A stretch of 64,000 nt of DNA from Myxococcales bacterium (GCA_016706545.1 JADJJK010000037.1:19263-83262); one strand, 5' to 3'. Counted from the stretch's first letter, positions 12,081 through 22,946 are shown. Notes: a model not told the origin generated them from the sequence alone. Numbers and translations are program-made.

Positions 12081-13396
12081 GCCTGGCGGCGGCGAGCGAG
12101 GGCATCGCGCGTGGCGCGGCGGAGCTGCTGATCCATGGCCTGGCGCTCGCCGGGTGCGCACATCTCGCGGCGCGCCTGGGCCTCTGGCGGCGCAGGCCCG
12201 CGGTGTGGGCTGCGCTGTGGACCGTGGTGCTGGTCAAGTGGATCTCGCCGTGGGGGCCTTCGATCGCCGGCAGCCTGGCCGATGTCGGCGCCATGCTGTG
12301 GCCCAGCGCCGAGCTGTCGTCCGCGGGGCCGCTTTGGGTCGCCCCGTCGTCACCGCACGACCCAAGCGGGGGACCGGCGAGCGCGCTCTGGATCCTCCTG
12401 GTCCTCGCCTGGGTGACCGTGGCGGGGCTCCGGCTGCTCGGCGGCGTGCTCGCGGTCCGGCGGCAGCGCCGGGCAGCGCTGGAGCTGCCGGCCGCGCCAG
12501 CGTGGCTCCTCGAGCGAGTCGGGGAGATGGCGCGCCGGATCGGGCTGGGCCCGCGCAGCTCGCCCAGCGTCCGGGTTCATCCGCAGGCGGTGATCCCGCA
12601 CCTGCTGGCCGGCGGCCGGCCGCTCCTGGTGGTGCCAAAGACGCTGCTCGCGGAGCTCGCGCTCCTCGACCTGGCGTTGGCCCACGAGCTGGCGCACCTG
12701 CGGCGGCGAGACTGGATCGCGCGCTGGCTGCACGCCGCGGTCGCCGCGGTGTGGTTCTTCTTGCCGATCCGGATCCTCATCGGTCGCTCGCTCGAGCGCG
12801 CCCAGGAGGCCGCCGCGGATGCCCTGGCCGCGCGCGCTCTCTCGCTCTCTCCCCCTGTCTACGCGCGGCGTTTGGTCGATGCCACGTTGCGGTGTCAGGG
12901 CCAGGCTGGCCGTCCGCTCGTCGGGGTGCTGGCGCTGGCGGCGCCGGCGGCCCTGGTCGAGCGGATCGAGGCGCTGTGCCTGCGCCGCAGCCTGGCCACC
13001 ACCGGCCTTGGGGGAGCTGCCTTCGTGGTCGCCTTCGGCGTGCTCGGGCTCGGACAGCCGCGCGCCGCGGCGCCGGCGCAGGCGATGGCCCAGTGCGACT
13101 ACAGCCCCGCCATCGCAGAGGCGCTGCGCGAGGTCCACCCCGAGGCTGACCTCGACGGAGATGGCGAGCTCGCGCGCGACGAAGCCTGCGCGCTGCAAGA
13201 GCAGCTTCGCCGCGTCGCGCGCGACGGCGTGGAGCCTGGCGCCGAGCAGGCCTCCGCGGAGCCGCTGTGGCAGCGGCTGTGCTGCAACTGTGAAGTCTCT
13301 GGAACCTCGGAGGGGCGCGATGCTCGCGATCTCTACGAGGAGCGTAGTGAGCCGCTCGCGGACCCTGGAGGGCCCGGGGCGTGTGAGCAGGAGTGA
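12077..13396 (+). CDS. BlaR1-like M56 membrane metallopeptidase (antirepressor)
   Basis: 439 residues, starting at an ATGA overlap with the repressor gene. Hydrophobic helices lie near residues 15-32, 45-60 and 110-130. The peptidase domain carries the zinc motif HELAH at residues 203-207 and the downstream AQEAAADALAAR segment that supplies the third ligand. By analogy with BlaR1 it would sense an envelope signal and cause cleavage of the partner repressor. There is no penicillin-binding sensor domain. Instead the C-terminal 110 residues hold an EF-hand-like loop DLDGDGELARDEA near residue 358 and several cysteines, suggesting calcium or redox sensing. Confidence 0.85.
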   Translation: MSLAAASEGIARGAAELLIHGLALAGCAHLAARLGLWRRRPAVWAALWTVVLVKWISPWGPSIAGSLADVGAMLWPSAELSSAGPLWVAPSSPHDPSGGPASALWILLVLAWVTVAGLRLLGGVLAVRRQRRAALELPAAPAWLLERVGEMARRIGLGPRSSPSVRVHPQAVIPHLLAGGRPLLVVPKTLLAELALLDLALAHELAHLRRRDWIARWLHAAVAAVWFFLPIRILIGRSLERAQEAAADALAARALSLSPPVYARRLVDATLRCQGQAGRPLVGVLALAAPAALVERIEALCLRRSLATTGLGGAAFVVAFGVLGLGQPRAAAPAQAMAQCDYSPAIAEALREVHPEADLDGDGELARDEACALQEQLRRVARDGVEPGAEQASAEPLWQRLCCNCEVSGTSEGRDARDLYEERSEPLADPGGPGACEQE

Positions 13397-13450
13397 GCCG
13401 CGGCGGTCTGCGTCGCGGCTGTCGGGATGCCAACGTAGGAGCTACTCTCT

Positions 13451-14343
13451 ATGAACAAAGTCGATCGTTTCAAGTAGCTCCCTGTTGCTGGCTACTGCGC
13501 TGGCGCTCCCCGCGCCGTGCGCGCAAGACACCAGCGCCATCGACAACCTCGATCCGGATCGCCGAGCCCCTGGCCAGCATCGAGGACAAGCTCGCGGAGC
13601 ACACGCACAGGCGTTGGCGGCGCGCGCCCGCCGGAACCGGATCGCAAGAGGCATGCTCCGCGTCCGTCGGAACCCGGCAACCCGTTCAAAGGGCCCGCGG
13701 ACGCCAAAGGTGCACCATCGTCCGAGGGCTACAAGTACGCCTGCTTCTATTGCCGGAAGGTGCGCTCGACGATGGAGGAGATCTCGTCCAGAAGTACGGC
13801 GCCGATAGTCCGCATCGTGGCTACAAGCAGTTCGTGGTCCTCCGCAGACCGCCACCGCGCCGGCGCTGGCCGCGTGCGCAGCCCGGCTCAAGGGGCGCTT
13901 CGAGCAGATGGACAAGCTGCTCTGGGACAAGGTCTTCTCCTCGAAGAACTTCGACAAGGACAAGATGACCGACGGGCAGGGCGCGCAGCGCTGCTGGGAG
14001 ACCGCCGAGGGCTGCCCGATCGTCGTCGGGCTGGCGCAGGAGCTCCAGCTCAACATCGAGAAGTTCAAGGCGGACATGAAGGGCGAGTGCCAGCCGGCGA
14101 TCCAGCGTGACCAGGCGGCGCTTCGCGCCCTGGGGATGTCGGGCACGCCTGGCTTCTTCATCAACGGGCGCTGGATCTCGGGCGCGCAGCAGATCGGCAC
14201 GTTCGTCGCGGTCATCGACGACGAGCTCAAGAAGCGCCAACGCGCGCATCGCCGAAGGCTCGCCGCAGGCGAGCTACTACCAGACCTGGGTCGTCGAGAA
14301 GGGGCTAAAGACCCTCGACGGCAAGACCGCCGAGCGGCAGTAG
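13451..14343 (+). pseudogene. DsbA-like thiol oxidoreductase, broken by several frameshifts
   Basis: Pieces of one thioredoxin-fold protein lie in order in three frames. They are a signal-like LLATALALPAPCAQDTSAID (near 13485), IAEPLASIEDKLAEH (13560), the active site YACFYCRKVRSTMEEI (13735), QKYGAD and YKQFVV (13790-13830), then MDKLLWDKVFSSKNFD to the cis-Pro loop GMSGTPGFFINGRW (13908-14230), and finally ASYYQTWVVEKGL ending at 14343. The CFYC motif and the cis-Pro region identify the DsbA/COG1651 type of periplasmic disulfide oxidoreductase. At least four indels are needed to rejoin it. This is either a real pseudogene or a poor consensus region. Confidence 0.75.
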
Positions 14344-14380
14344 CTGTCGCGACGGCCTGGCGCGCCTGTGGCCCGCGCCA

Positions 14381-14462
14381 CGACGCGCTGGCGCCTGGCG
14401 ACGCGCCGGCGCCTGGCCCGCGACGCGCTGGCGCCTGGCCGGCGACGCGCTGGCGCCTGGCC
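14381..14462. repeat. Tandem repeat in the spacer before transketolase
   Basis: Four imperfect units of 18-22 bases based on GACGCGCTGGCGCCTGGCC. The surrounding gap (14344-14679) has no conserved frame apart from this repeat. The GCGCCTGGC core recurs in other gaps, for example near 23000 and 54690. Confidence 0.8.
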
Positions 14463-14679
14463 GTGCCGGGCCGGCTGCAGGAGCGTGGCGTGAGCCCGCC
14501 AACCGCAGCGAGCCCGCGCAGCCGCGACCACCGGGGGACCATGGGTTCCCTGGGCGCCTCGTGGGTTCGCGGGTTCCTTCCGCCCCGCGACTCGCCGCTT
14601 GCAGATCTGTCGCTGGTGTCGGTTCTCTGTTTCTGCCCGTGCTGGTAGGGTCGCCGCGATTTCTCCCGGGAGCTTGCAC

Positions 14680-16656
14680 GTGACCCACCTAGCAACGCTG
14701 GCGATCAACACGATCCGCACCCTGTCGATCGACGCGATCCAGAAGGCCAACTCGGGACACCCCGGCTTGCCGCTGGGCTGCGCCCCGATGGCCTACGCCC
14801 TGTGGCAAGGACACCTGCGCCATGATCCGGCGCATCCGCAATGGCCCAACCGAGATCGGTTCGTCCTGTCGGCCGGCCACGGCTCGATGCTGCTGTACTC
14901 CCTGCTGCACCTCACCGGCTACGCGGTCAGCCTCGACGACCTCAAGGCCTTCCGGCAGTGGGGCAGCAAGACGCCGGGGCATCCCGAGTGGCACTTGACC
15001 CCGGGCGTGGAGGCGACCACCGGCCCGCTGGGGCAGGGCGCGGCCAACGCCGTCGGCATGGCGATGGCGGAGACGTTCCTGGCCAGGCAGTGGAACCGCC
15101 CGGGCCACACGGTGATCGACCACTTCACCTACGCGCTGGTGTCCGACGGGGACGTGATGGAGGGCGTGGCCTACGAGGCGGCGAGCCTTGCCGGCCACCT
15201 GGGCCTTGGCAAGCTCATCTACCTCTACGACGCAAACCAGGTCACGCTCGATGGCCCGCTGTCGCTCATCATGAGCGAGGACGTCGGCGCGCGCTTCGCC
15301 GCCTGCGGCTGGCACGTGCAGCACGTCGAAGATGGAGACCGCGATCTGGACGCGCTCGACCGCGCCCTCACCGCCGCCAAGGCGGAGACCGCGCGGCCTT
15401 CCATCCTGGTGATTCGCACCACCATCGGCTTTGGCTCGCCAAAGAAGGCTGGCACCGCCGCCGCGCACGGCTCGCCGCTGGGCGAGGCCGAGGTCGCCGC
15501 CACCAAGCTCGCGCTGGGCTGGGATCCAGCGGCGTCGTTTCACATCCCGGCCGAGGTCGCCGCTCACCTGGACGCGCGCGGGCGCGGCGGCGCGCAGCGC
15601 CAGGCCTGGCAGGCCACCGTCGATGCGTGGCGCGTCGCCTACCCGGACCTGGCCGCCGACTTCGATCGTTGCATGGCCGGTGAGCTGCCGGCGGCCTGGG
15701 ACAGCACGCTGCCGCAGTGGGCGCAGGGCAGCGCGGCCCAGGCCACGCGGGTCAGCTCCGGCAAGGTGCTGACGGCGCTGGCGGCGGCGGTCTCGAACCT
15801 CTGGGGCGGCGACGCAGATCTCGGTGGCTCCACCAAGACCATCGTGCCCGGCGGGGACTACAGCCCCGCCGGCGGCGGTCGCAACGTGCGCTTTGGCATC
15901 CGCGAGCACGCGATGGGCTCCATCGCCAACGGCATGCTGTACCACGGCGGCGTCCGGCCGTTTGTGTCCACGTTCTTCGTCTTCTCGGACTACATGCGTC
16001 CGGCCATCCGCCTGGCGGCGCTCAACGGGCAACCGGCCATCTACGTGCTCACGCATGACTCGGTGGGCCTCGGTGAAGACGGCCCGACCCACCAGCCCGT
16101 CGAGCACCTCATGGCGTTGCGCGCCATGCCAAACCTCGCGGTCGTGCGCCCGGCCGACGCCAACGAGACCGTCGCCGCCTGGCGCCTGGCCATGACCCGC
16201 AGCGACGGGCCCACCGTGCTGGTCCTGTCTCGTCAGGACTTGCCGGTCTTGACCCATCCCGGCGCCAAGGGCGCGGAGCGCGGCGCGTACGTCCTCGCCG
16301 ACGGCACAGACGCCTTGGTGATCGCCACCGGCTCCGAGGTGTCGCTGGCGATGGAGGCGCGCGAGCTGCTGGCGCAGCGCGGGATCTCGACCCGGGTGGT
16401 CTCGATGCCGTGCTGGGAGGTCTTCCGCGCGCAGGACGCGGACTACCGAGCCTCGGTGCTGCCGCCCTCGATCACCGCGCGGGTCTCGGTGGAGGCCGGC
16501 GTGACCCTGGGATGGACGGAGTGGATCGGCGCCGGCGTGGCCATCGGCATCGATCGCTTCGGCGCCTCGGCCCCGGGCGAGGAGTTGATGGCAAACCTCG
16601 GCATCACCGCGCGCGCCGTGGCAGACGCCGTCGAGCGGCTGCGCGCGCAGCGCTAG
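14680..16656 (+). CDS. tkt: Transketolase
   Basis: 658 residues from GTG 14680, chosen because CGGGAG lies about eight bases upstream and the protein then starts at the family-typical position (THLATLAINTIRTLSIDA). It transfers two-carbon units between sugar phosphates in the pentose phosphate pathway using thiamine diphosphate and Mg. Visible motifs are SGHPGLPLGCAPMAYALW, GHGSMLLYSLLHLTG, the ThDP site SDGDVMEGVAYEA with the DANQVTLDGP loop, the catalytic His region GTAAAHGSPLG, the pyrimidine-binding domain RFGIREHAMGSIANG and the C-terminal DRFGASAPGEELM. No break is seen. It appears monocistronic. Confidence 0.96.
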   Translation: MTHLATLAINTIRTLSIDAIQKANSGHPGLPLGCAPMAYALWQGHLRHDPAHPQWPNRDRFVLSAGHGSMLLYSLLHLTGYAVSLDDLKAFRQWGSKTPGHPEWHLTPGVEATTGPLGQGAANAVGMAMAETFLARQWNRPGHTVIDHFTYALVSDGDVMEGVAYEAASLAGHLGLGKLIYLYDANQVTLDGPLSLIMSEDVGARFAACGWHVQHVEDGDRDLDALDRALTAAKAETARPSILVIRTTIGFGSPKKAGTAAAHGSPLGEAEVAATKLALGWDPAASFHIPAEVAAHLDARGRGGAQRQAWQATVDAWRVAYPDLAADFDRCMAGELPAAWDSTLPQWAQGSAAQATRVSSGKVLTALAAAVSNLWGGDADLGGSTKTIVPGGDYSPAGGGRNVRFGIREHAMGSIANGMLYHGGVRPFVSTFFVFSDYMRPAIRLAALNGQPAIYVLTHDSVGLGEDGPTHQPVEHLMALRAMPNLAVVRPADANETVAAWRLAMTRSDGPTVLVLSRQDLPVLTHPGAKGAERGAYVLADGTDALVIATGSEVSLAMEARELLAQRGISTRVVSMPCWEVFRAQDADYRASVLPPSITARVSVEAGVTLGWTEWIGAGVAIGIDRFGASAPGEELMANLGITARAVADAVERLRAQR

Positions 16657-16667
16657 CTACCGCCGGG

Positions 16668-17156
16668 TCACTGCACGGTCAGCGTGGTCTGCGCGAGCAC
16701 GGTCTCCTTGTTGCCCGCGCTGGCCACCAGCTTGATGAGGTAGCTCTGTCCCTTGCTCAGCCCGTCATCCTCGGTGATGAGCACCTCGCCGGCCAGCACC
16801 GGTGACTTCGGATCGACGCCATCGAGCCGCTGATCGGCGACGTACTTCTTCTTCTTGTCGTTGGTGTAGAAGGCCATCTTGAGCGAGGTGGGCGCGGCCT
16901 TGCTCAGGAAGGCGGTGTAGCGAAACGACCAGGTCGTCACCTCCTCCGCGTTCTTCTCGCCGGTGATCGTCTGCAGCTTCGCCTTCTTGATGGCGGCGAT
17001 GGTCTGCTGCTCATCGGCGGCATCCGGCAGATCCCCGTCGCTGATCACGATCTGCCCCTTGAACGCGGCGATCACTTTCTTGGAGAGCTCTGCGTGAGCG
17101 AGCGTCGGCGCGCCGAGCAGCGCCAGGAGCAGGAGCAAGGGCAGGGATCGAATCAT
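16668..17156 (-). CDS. Small secreted protein, paralogue of the gene at 63497
   Basis: 162 residues from ATG 17156, preceded by AGAGGTTCCC. A signal peptide (IRSLPLLLLLALLGAPTLAHA) is followed by a beta-rich domain with FKGQIVISDGDLPDA, TWSFRYTAFLSKA and KGQSYLIKLVA. The same arrangement, an F-x-G-x-I-x-x-SD opening, an AI-KA helix, a W....F/YxAFLxKA core and a final strand pair, is found in the partial gene at the right edge of the window. The family is not recognised. Periplasmic or cell-surface location is predicted. It converges on tkt with a 12-base gap. Confidence 0.8.
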   Translation of the reverse strand: MIRSLPLLLLLALLGAPTLAHAELSKKVIAAFKGQIVISDGDLPDAADEQQTIAAIKKAKLQTITGEKNAEEVTTWSFRYTAFLSKAAPTSLKMAFYTNDKKKKYVADQRLDGVDPKSPVLAGEVLITEDDGLSKGQSYLIKLVASAGNKETVLAQTTLTVQ

Positions 17157-17370
17157 GGGAACCTCTGGTGGAAGTGTATGGGGAAATGACACGCTGGCGC
17201 AAGCAGGTTTCCTGGCCCGCACCTTTCAGATGCCGGGCCCCCTGCTGGTGCCGGGTGGGGACGCCGTGGGGTGGCGCTGGGTGCCCGGCCCGAAAAAGAC
17301 TTCAGGCGGCCGGGCTTGGACAGCCGACCGCCTGCTATTGCCGCGAGGGCAGGGCTGCCCTTGCGATATC

Positions 17371-18406
<1,036 letters not shown>

Positions 18407-18659
18407 TGGCGGGAGCGCCTACCTACACCAGGTTGGCCTGCTTTGACCAGTCCTGGCTTGCCTTCCGTGGCGCTCTCCGACGTCATGGAGGGCCAAGGGC
18501 GCGATATGCCGTCGCTGCGCGACCGCGGCAATTCGACATCATGCCACGCAGCCGGGCTACATCGCACCGCGGCACGCTGGGCCTTTCGCCCGGCGCACAT
18601 CACGTACCCCTGGCGCGCCCGGCGTACGACGGCGCGCCGCTGGCTGGGCGCCCGGCTCT

Positions 18660-18745
18660 TCGCCCGGCGCGTCACCCGGCACACCGCCGGACGCATCGCC
18701 TGGCACACCGCCGGCGCGTCGCCCGGCTCATCGCCGGCGCACCGA
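18660..18745. repeat. Imperfect tandem repeat in a 390-base spacer
   Basis: Three to four units of about 24 bases built on CGC(A/G)TCGCC(T/C)GGC(A/T)CA(C/T)CGCCGG. The whole gap from 18407 to 18796 is GC-rich with related CCGGCG motifs and no conserved frame. It separates two minus-strand genes and probably contains the promoter of the Gly/Arg-rich gene. Confidence 0.7.
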
Positions 18746-18796
18746 ACGGAAGCGGCCCCGGCGCGCTTTGGGCGCGCAGGGCTCCTCGAAGGAGGG

Positions 18797-19610
18797 CTAG
18801 TGACCGACGGTGGCAGACGCCGAGGCCGAGACCTCGACCGAGACGTTCACCGAGGCCTTGATGTTGCCGACCATCGAGGCAGCCGCGGCGATCTGACCAG
18901 AGATGCACAGCGCCTGGTCCTTGAAGGACGCGGCCAGGTCGTTGGCCGACGCGGCCAGCGAGCCAGCGGAGGTCGCCCACGTCGCCACCGCGGCCTGCAG
19001 CGGCTTGAGGCGAGCCTGCACCGAGAAGATCTTCGGCAGACCCTCACGCAGGGCGCTCAGCGTCAGCTCGATCTTGGAGGTGTCCACGACCGCGGAGGCC
19101 TCGGCCTCCACCTTGAGCTCGGGCTCCGAGCACTGCACGTTGAGCGACGCATCCACCTCGGCCTGGGCGCGGCACTCCATGGAGGCGTCGACCTTGGCCG
19201 AGCCCTCGCAGGTGCCTTCGCACGTGCCACGGCAAACGCCATCGCACGAGCCGCCGGAGCCGGTCTTGCCTTCGCAGGTGCCGGAGCAGCCGCCGTTGCA
19301 GCGGCCTTCACAGGTGGCCTTGATGTCGGCCTCGGCCTTGCCTTTACACTCGGCGGCGGCGCGGGCGCTGGCGCGCACGTCCACCTGGCAGATGGCCGGC
19401 TTGTACTCGACCTTGAGCGAGGCGTTGGCTTTGAGGCCGACCTTCAGGTTGTCCTGGATCCGGGTGATGACCCGGGCGCAGACCACGTCAGTCTCGCCGT
19501 TGAGCTCGGTGGCTGCCATCTGCAGCTTCTCGCCCATGATCACGCAGCTCTGCTTGACCACGTTGGCGGTTTCGCAGCGCGAGCGCGTAGAGTAGAATTT
19601 TCAGACTCAT
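18797..19610 (-). CDS. Cys/Gly-repeat secreted protein of myxobacterial type (frameshift after signal start)
   Basis: The main frame gives 254 residues. A central Cys/Gly repeat (CEGRCNGGCSGTCEGK, CDGVCRGTCEGTCEG) is flanked by Ala/Val-rich helical or coiled regions and an Ala/Ser-rich tail. The probable true start is ATG 19610 (MSLKILLYALAL), which has AAGGA eight bases upstream. One extra base near 19580 then separates it from CETANVVKQSCVIMGEK. Repairing it gives about 270 residues with a short hydrophobic start. No enzyme motif is present. The Cys repeats suggest a disulfide-stabilised surface or matrix protein. Similar CxG-repeat proteins are familiar from myxobacterial genomes. Confidence 0.7.
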
Positions 19611-19836
19611 GTAGATAGTCCTTTGCGAGTTTCGAGGCGAATCGTTATCAAAAAACGTTCGGTTACGCGCGCGCTTACGCAGAAAAACCGCGGCTGAGGC
19701 GCTCAGGGCATCTCGCAGCCAAAGTCGTGCTATGGGTGCAGTGCAGGGCAGGTTACTGACCCGCGGTGGACAGATCCGCCGATGCTGGCCTGTGATTGAC
19801 GTTGTCCCAGGCCTCAGGTACGAGAAACGCTTGCCC

Positions 19837-21085
19837 ATGCGCCCACGCCCTTTCCGCCCTTTTGCCACCCGGCGCCGCGCGCGTCGGGTCAAGCAGCTTC
19901 GCGGCGCTGGCGCCGCGCTGGCGCTCGGCAGCGGGCTGGCGGGGGTCTCGAGCCCGGTGGACGGCAGCCATCCACGAGTGCTCGGCAGCGGTGACCGAGC
20001 CTTCGTCGCCATCGTCGACCGCGTCGCGCGCGCCGAGTCCTCGGTGGAGATCCGGGCGTTCTTGTGGCGGGATGACGAGGCTGGCAACCTGCTCGCCGAG
20101 GCGGTCGTGCAGGCCGCTGACCGCGGCGCCAAGGTCCTGATCCAGAAAGATCGGATCGCGGCGGTGTACGAGTACACCGGCGGCAACAAGCAGAGCTTCT
20201 TCCACAAGCGCGTGGATCCCATTCGCGGGCTTCAGGCCTGGCTGCTCGGCGCGGTGTATCGCGCGCCCGGGTCGATCCGGCAGCGCCCCAATCCGCTGCT
20301 CGAGCGCATCATCGCGCACGACAACATCCGCGTGGAGCACACACGCGCAAGCGCTTCGACACAGCAAGCTGTTCATCATCGACGAGCGCTACCTGGCGCT
20401 GGGCTCCATGGGCATCGGCGACAATCATCGCCACGAGTGGATCGACGTCATGGTCGAGGCAGAAGGGCGGCAACACGTGGCCCGCCTGCGCGACCGCATG
20501 GCCGGCGCGGATGAGTTCGATCCGTCCCGGGGCATCGACTTCTTGGTGCATAGCCGGGAGGCCCATCGCAAGCGGAGCTGCCCGATGATCAGCCACCGCC
20601 TGGCCCTCATCGACTCGGCGCAGACCTCCTTGACCGTGGAGATGGCGTACCTCGGCGACCGGCGCTTCACCGCCGCGCTCGCCCGTGCGGTCACCCGCGG
20701 CTGCGCGGTCAAGCTGGTGACGGCGGAGAACGCGGATGTCCTGGGCGCCACCAACCGCGCCACCTGTGATCTCTTGCTGCGCACCACAGGCGCGCCGGAG
20801 AACCTCAAGGTGGTGGTGTTGCCGCGCATGGTTCACTCGAAGGTGGTGGTGATCGACCACCGCTTCGCCGACGTCGGGTCCGCCAACTTCACCGCGCTCT
20901 CTCACGGCGTGTACGACGAGATCAACCTGTACGCCGACAGCGAGCCGTTCGCCCGCGAGCTCGAAGCCGAGATCGACGCCCACTGCGAGGAGGGCAAGGT
21001 GGCCTCTGGCCGCATGACCTACCGCAAGATGTTCTCTGGACTCGAGAAGGCCGTGGTGGCGTACCAGTCGCGGCGAGGCGGGTAG
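19837..21085 (+). pseudogene. Phospholipase D/cardiolipin-synthase-like protein, frameshifted in the first HKD motif
   Basis: The first half starts at ATG 19837 (MRPRPFRPFATRRRARRV) and matches the PLD-superfamily N-terminal fold (SSVEIRAFLWRDDEAGNLL, ALRGAKVLIQKD-like strands). The frame is lost at about 20340-20370, exactly where the first HxKxxxxD motif should be; remnants read KRFDT and KLFIIDERYLALGSM in another frame. The second half, to 21085, is intact, with HKD2 VHSKVVVIDHRFADVGSANF. Intact members hydrolyse or transfer phospholipid head groups at the membrane. At least two indels are required, so this is either a decayed gene or a bad consensus stretch. Confidence 0.75.
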
Positions 21086-21087
21086 CC

Positions 21088-21709
21088 GTGGTCAGCCGTG
21101 CAGCAGACGTCGTCGATCGCGGCAAGGTGGAGCGTCGTCGGCAGATCCTGGAGGCCGCCAAGCACGTGTTCGCCGAGGCTGGCTATCACGGGGCGTCCAT
21201 CAACGCGATCATCGAGCGCGCGCGCAGATCGCGCGCGGCACGTTCTACCTGTACTTCGAGAGCAAGGCCGCGGTGTTTGACTCCATCCTGGATCAGGCCA
21301 TGGCGGATCTGCGGGCGCTCATCCGCCGCATCGAGGTGGAGGACCCCAGCGCGCCGCCGCCGCAGGTGCAGCTCCGGGAGCAAGTGGTCGCCACGCTGGG
21401 CTACGTGGTCGGGGATCGCGCGCTCGCCACGCTGCTCTTGCAGGCCGCGCAGACGCCGGAGGCCGAGGCCGCCGAGCGCCTCAACCAGTTCTATGACGAG
21501 GTGCGCCGCCTCATCGAGCGCGCGCTGGAGCAGGGCACCGCGCTAGGCCTGGTGCGCAAGTGCCAGCCGAGCCTGGTGGCCGGCGCGCTGCTCGGCATGG
21601 TGCGCGGCGTGATCGAGGTGATGATGCGCGGCTCCGAGCCGCTGTCGGTCGACGAGGTGGTGAGCGAGGTCATCGCGGTGGGCTGCGCGGCGTGCTCGCG
21701 CACATCTGA
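21088..21709 (+). pseudogene. TetR-family transcriptional regulator with two frameshifts
   Basis: The start is GTG 21088. The HTH begins RRRQILEAAKHVFAEAGYHG and SINAIIERA, then breaks at about 21215-21240 in a GCGCGCGC run. One extra GC dinucleotide separates it from QIARGTFYLYFESKAAVFDS, the classic end of a TetR HTH. A second break near 21680 hides the natural end GLRGVLAHI, whose TGA is at 21707-21709; without repair the frame runs on to 21851 with nonsense Arg/Ala-rich sequence. The ligand-binding part (residues 60-205) is helical and typical. It sits two bases after the PLD-like gene and may have regulated it or the lipase downstream. Confidence 0.75.
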
Positions 21710-22004
21710 CGCGGGCAGCGGGCCGGGTGCCGCGGCGCCTCTGGCCAGACGCCGGGCGCGGCGCTCGGAAAAAGATCGCAGAGGCGCGCGAGAAAAAGTG
21801 TCTCGCGGCCAACACTGTGCCTTCTCGGTGCGCCGGTCGCGGACTCATTGAATTCAGTTCAACGGCGCGAATCTCGCGCAGTTAGCTGCGCGTGTAGGTG
21901 CAAGACTCCGACGAGGAACTGCCTGCCACCGGCAACTGCGGTAGCCACTGCCCACAAAAATCCACTCTTGATGCGGCGCCAAAGCCAGGACTAGTGTGCG
22001 GCGC

Positions 22005-22946
22005 ATGAAAGCTCGTGGCCGGTTGACGACTGTCCTTCTTGTCAATGTGCTCGCTGCGCTGGCGCTCGCCGGCTGCCTGGCGGAGTCTGTCGCGCAGGAC
22101 GAATCCGAAGGTGGACCTGCGGCGCTCGCGTCCTCGTTGTCCAATCGCGCGCGCCTGCCCATCGTGCTCTTGCACGGCATGGCGGGCTTCGATCAGATCG
22201 GCCCGCTGGACTACTTCTATGGCGTCAAGTCGCGCCTGGCCTCGGATGGTCACCAGGTCTTCGTGACCGAGGTGGATCCGTTCCAGCGCATCGAGGTTCG
22301 CGCGGCGCAACTGGCGCCGCAGCTCCAGAGCATCCTGGCGCGCACCGGCGCGCGCCGCGTGCATCTCATCGCCCACTCGCAGGGCGGCCTGGACGCGCGC
22401 TATCTGGTCTCCCACCTGGGCTTTGGCGATCGCGTCGCCACTGTTACCACCATCTCCAGCCCACACCGCGGCTCGCGGGTGGCGGACGTGGCGCTGGGCA
22501 TCCTGCCGGGCCCGGCAGAGAGCCTGCTGGCGTTCCTGGCCAACCTCATCGGCGGCGGCGGCCAGGACCTGGAAGGGCAGGCGTACCAGCTCACCGAGGA
22601 GTACGCCACCTCCGTCTTCAACCCCACCACCCCCGATGATCCGCGCGTCCTCTACTACTCGGTCGCCGGCGTGACCCGCGCCGCCACCCTCGACATCTGG
22701 CGCGAGGACGTGTGCGATCCGCTCTTGTGGGCAGGCTATCTCCTGCTCTCGGGCCACGGCGCCAATGATGGGTTGGTGTCGGTGGACAGCGCGCGCCACG
22801 GCGTCTTTTTGGGCACCGTGCCCGCCGATCACCTCGACGAGGTCGGTCAGATCCTGGGCACCACCGCGCTCGGCTTCTCGCACAAGACGTTCTATTCGCG
22901 CCTCGCCCGCTTCGTCACCGACCCCTCCGCGCCCTCGCCCATCTGA
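22005..22946 (+). CDS. Secreted triacylglycerol lipase (alpha/beta hydrolase lipoprotein)
   Basis: 313 residues from ATG 22005 (an in-frame GTG lies at 21996). The signal is LVNVLAALALAGC, a lipobox, so the protein is probably lipid-anchored. The hydrolase core has the oxyanion loop PIVLLHGMAGFDQIG, the nucleophile elbow LIAHSQGGLDARY, and a late SGHGANDGLVSVDSA region with Asp. DHLDEVGQ suggests the catalytic His. This is the Pseudomonas/Burkholderia LipA subfamily arrangement. It releases fatty acids from esters. No foldase (Lif) gene is nearby. Length and motifs are normal. Confidence 0.88.
   Translation: MKARGRLTTVLLVNVLAALALAGCLAESVAQDESEGGPAALASSLSNRARLPIVLLHGMAGFDQIGPLDYFYGVKSRLASDGHQVFVTEVDPFQRIEVRAAQLAPQLQSILARTGARRVHLIAHSQGGLDARYLVSHLGFGDRVATVTTISSPHRGSRVADVALGILPGPAESLLAFLANLIGGGGQDLEGQAYQLTEEYATSVFNPTTPDDPRVLYYSVAGVTRAATLDIWREDVCDPLLWAGYLLLSGHGANDGLVSVDSARHGVFLGTVPADHLDEVGQILGTTALGFSHKTFYSRLARFVTDPSAPSPI

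Noticed and set aside
21710..21851. C-terminal extension of the TetR gene beyond 21709
   Set aside because: The extra residues are Arg/Ala-rich nonsense. The natural end GLRGVLAHI is visible one frame over.
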